Of a stretch of DNA of 6,707 nucleotides, positions 5,345-6,707 are shown piece by piece. The notes beneath the pieces are model-generated. The model was not told where the DNA came from. It searched no databases and worked only from the letters and a program-made list of their open reading frames with translations. The DNA comes from Chloroflexota bacterium (GTDB taxonomy: Bacteria; Chloroflexota; UBA5177; JANWHV01): the NCBI GenBank assembly GCA_025450255.1, contig JANWHV010000039.1, positions 1 to 6,707 of the forward strand, read 5' to 3'. Made by a program: the position numbers and the translations under genes. Every line of letters begins with the position of its first letter. Position 1 is the stretch's first letter.

Positions 5345-5998
5345 ATGGCATCGTCTGACGAACTGACGCGGACGCGGGCCGAAATTATCCTCAAAGATCT
5401 AGCCGCCGCGTATCCGGACGCCAAATGCTCGTTGAACTTTTCCAGTCCGTTCGAGCTGTTGATTGCCACGATTCTCTCAGCGCAATGTACGGATGAGCGG
5501 GTGAACCTTGTCACGCCTGCATTGTTCGCCCGGTACCCGAACGCAGCCGCCTTTATGGCGGCGCCAATCGAGGATGTTGAGCAGGCGATCAAGAGCACCG
5601 GTTTTTACCGCAATAAGGCGCGGAATATACAGGGCGCGTGCCGCATAATCGTCGAGGAGTTCGGCGGGCGCGTGCCGTCGACGATACCCGAGTTGCTCCG
5701 GCTCCCTGGCGTAGCGCGTAAGACGGCAAACGTCGTGCTCGGCAATGCGTTCGGCATCGTGGAAGGCGTCGTGGTGGACACGCATGTCGGCCGAATCAGC
5801 CGGCGCCTTGGTTTCACGGTGAAAGAGGATCCCGCCAAGGTCGAGGCCGATTTGATGCGTCTGCTGCCGCGCGAAGCCTGGCTGGACTTTGTCCACCAGG
5901 CAATCTGGCACGGACGCGCGGTTTGTACGGCGCAAAAGCCACGCTGCCCCTCGTGCCTGCTGGCGCCAAATTGCCCGTCGGCGCCACTATTGGCATGA
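5345..5998 (+). CDS. nth: Endonuclease III, DNA glycosylase/AP lyase with [4Fe-4S] cluster
   Basis: This encodes 217 residues, close to the 211 of the E. coli enzyme. It removes oxidised pyrimidines and cleaves the abasic site during base-excision repair. The early block ELLIATILSAQCTDERVN (37-54) is typical of the family. The helix-hairpin-helix LPGVARKTANVVLG (120-133) carries the catalytic lysine Lys126. The catalytic aspartate is Asp145 in VDTHVGR. The cluster ligands are Cys194, Cys201, Cys204 and Cys210 with the exact C-x6-C-x2-C-x5-C spacing. The protein ends seven residues after the last ligand. The ribosome site is weak (GAAAGAAAG about 5 bases before the ATG). The stop codon overlaps the start of the next gene (ATGA at 5995-5998), so the two are probably translated together. 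Whether the transcript begins at lpdA or in the 76-base gap cannot be decided. Confidence 0.96.
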   Translation: MASSDELTRTRAEIILKDLAAAYPDAKCSLNFSSPFELLIATILSAQCTDERVNLVTPALFARYPNAAAFMAAPIEDVEQAIKSTGFYRNKARNIQGACRIIVEEFGGRVPSTIPELLRLPGVARKTANVVLGNAFGIVEGVVVDTHVGRISRRLGFTVKEDPAKVEADLMRLLPREAWLDFVHQAIWHGRAVCTAQKPRCPSCLLAPNCPSAPLLA

Positions 5999-6707
5999 AT
6001 GACGGCCACGACGCGGACCCAATAGCGCAAGGTCCCGAACCGCGCGGGGCCGATGACAGTGCGCGCATCGGCTCGGGCGGAGTTGCCGACGAGGAGCGGT
6101 TTGCACCTCAGACTTCAACCATCACGAGACGACAGGCGCCCGAAGCGGTAATCGAGCCGCTTTCGCTGCGGTCGCGGGTGATCGTATCCAGCCTGACCAC
6201 GGTAATCGCCATATTTTTCATTCTCACGCCATGGCCACTCTACGACAAGCTCTACACTATCGGCCATGCGTGCTGCGCGCAGATTCCCAGCCATACGATT
6301 CGCTTTGATGGCCGGCCCATGCCCATTGACGCTCGTAACAGCGGCATCTACACCGGCGTACTGATGGTGGTGGCAATCATGTGGCTGACAGGGAGGCGCA
6401 CCGCTGCCCAGTTCGTGCCCGCCCGCGTGCGTAACCTTCTGATTCTCTGTGTGCTGGCGATGGTGCTTGACGGCTTTAACTCGCTGGCTGAAACCCATCA
6501 CTTTCATACCTACTATCAACCGAATAATACAATCAGGACGATAACCGGCACGCTGGCCGGCATGTCGCTCGCCATACTCACCCTCCCCTTGTTCAACCGG
6601 CTGGTGTGGAAGAATCCGGATCGCATTGCAATTGTCGAGGACTTTACCGACCTCATTGGCTACCTGGCCGGGGCGATAGTGATAATTGTCACCCTGCGGC
6701 AGGCTCC
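5995..6707 (+). CDS. DUF2085-like multi-pass membrane protein (3' end outside window)
   Basis: An open frame starts at the ATG overlapping the nth stop and stays open for 237 codons to the window end. Residues 1-58 are a hydrophilic, probably disordered cytoplasmic tail. Hydrophobic segments are near 62-82, 117-132, 147-160, 182-204 and 218-235. Between the first two lies CCAQIPSHT (93-101), then MPIDARNSGIYTG (109-121). Later comes NNTIRTITGTLAGMSLA (177-193). This order matches the DUF2085 family, where the usual pattern is C-H-x-x-P-x-R-S ... P-x-C-x-R-C-x-G-x-Y-x-G ... N-x-x-R-x-x-T-G. Here the two cysteines of the second motif are Asp112 and Asn115, although the R-x-x-G-I-Y remainder is kept. 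The family has no known function. No ribosome site is evident before the ATG, which fits coupling to nth. A later start is possible but less likely. Confidence 0.72.
   Translation, partial: MNDGHDADPIAQGPEPRGADDSARIGSGGVADEERFAPQTSTITRRQAPEAVIEPLSLRSRVIVSSLTTVIAIFFILTPWPLYDKLYTIGHACCAQIPSHTIRFDGRPMPIDARNSGIYTGVLMVVAIMWLTGRRTAAQFVPARVRNLLILCVLAMVLDGFNSLAETHHFHTYYQPNNTIRTITGTLAGMSLAILTLPLFNRLVWKNPDRIAIVEDFTDLIGYLAGAIVIIVTLRQA

Noticed and set aside
1..6707. CRISPR arrays, insertion sequences, toxin-antitoxin pairs, phage structural genes
   Set aside because: No regularly spaced repeats, transposase motifs, terminal inverted repeats or small paired genes were seen by eye in the window.

Overview
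This is a GC-rich bacterial window of single-copy, house-keeping-like genes with short intergenic gaps. No rRNA, tRNA, transposase or CRISPR repeat was seen. I would tentatively place it in Chloroflexota or a neighbouring Gram-positive-like lineage. The reasons are the LexA-type operator of the GAAC-N4-GTTC kind, the type of recombination-like protein at the left end, and a DUF2085 membrane protein whose usual cysteines are replaced. This placement is an inference, not a proof.

Left part (1-900). A C-terminal scrap of a probable [2Fe-2S] ferredoxin-type protein ends at 95. It is followed by a strong sigma70-like promoter (TTGACT, 17-base spacer, GATAAT). A palindromic operator with GAAC-ATAG-GTTC at its core sits directly on the expected transcription start. 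This promoter drives a 220-residue protein that I read as a Rad52/ERF-like, single-strand annealing type protein. The arrangement looks like an SOS (LexA-repressed) DNA-repair gene and is the most interesting item in the window.

Middle part (858-3711). A perfect 17-bp hairpin separates the first gene from a convergent aldo/keto reductase on the minus strand. About 260 bases of divergent spacer follow. Next comes a 157-residue protein with ten cysteines, eight of which form two candidate zinc-ribbon sites, and then a cytoplasmic WD40/beta-propeller-like protein. Neither of these two has a function I can name.

Right part (3856-6707). A complete dihydrolipoamide dehydrogenase (E3) is followed after 76 bases by endonuclease III (nth). 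The nth stop codon overlaps by four bases (ATGA) the start of a DUF2085-type multi-pass membrane protein that runs off the window end. The nth-DUF2085 pair is very probably translationally coupled. The E3 gene has no E1 or E2 partner here and probably serves complexes encoded elsewhere.

Two genes concern DNA maintenance: the putative SOS-controlled annealing protein and nth. They are about 4.5 kb apart, and nothing in the sequence links them into one system. I see no defence island or other obvious multi-gene novel system. The best leads are the SOS-type promoter with its gene, the orphan zinc-ribbon protein, and the cysteine-poor DUF2085 protein coupled to nth.
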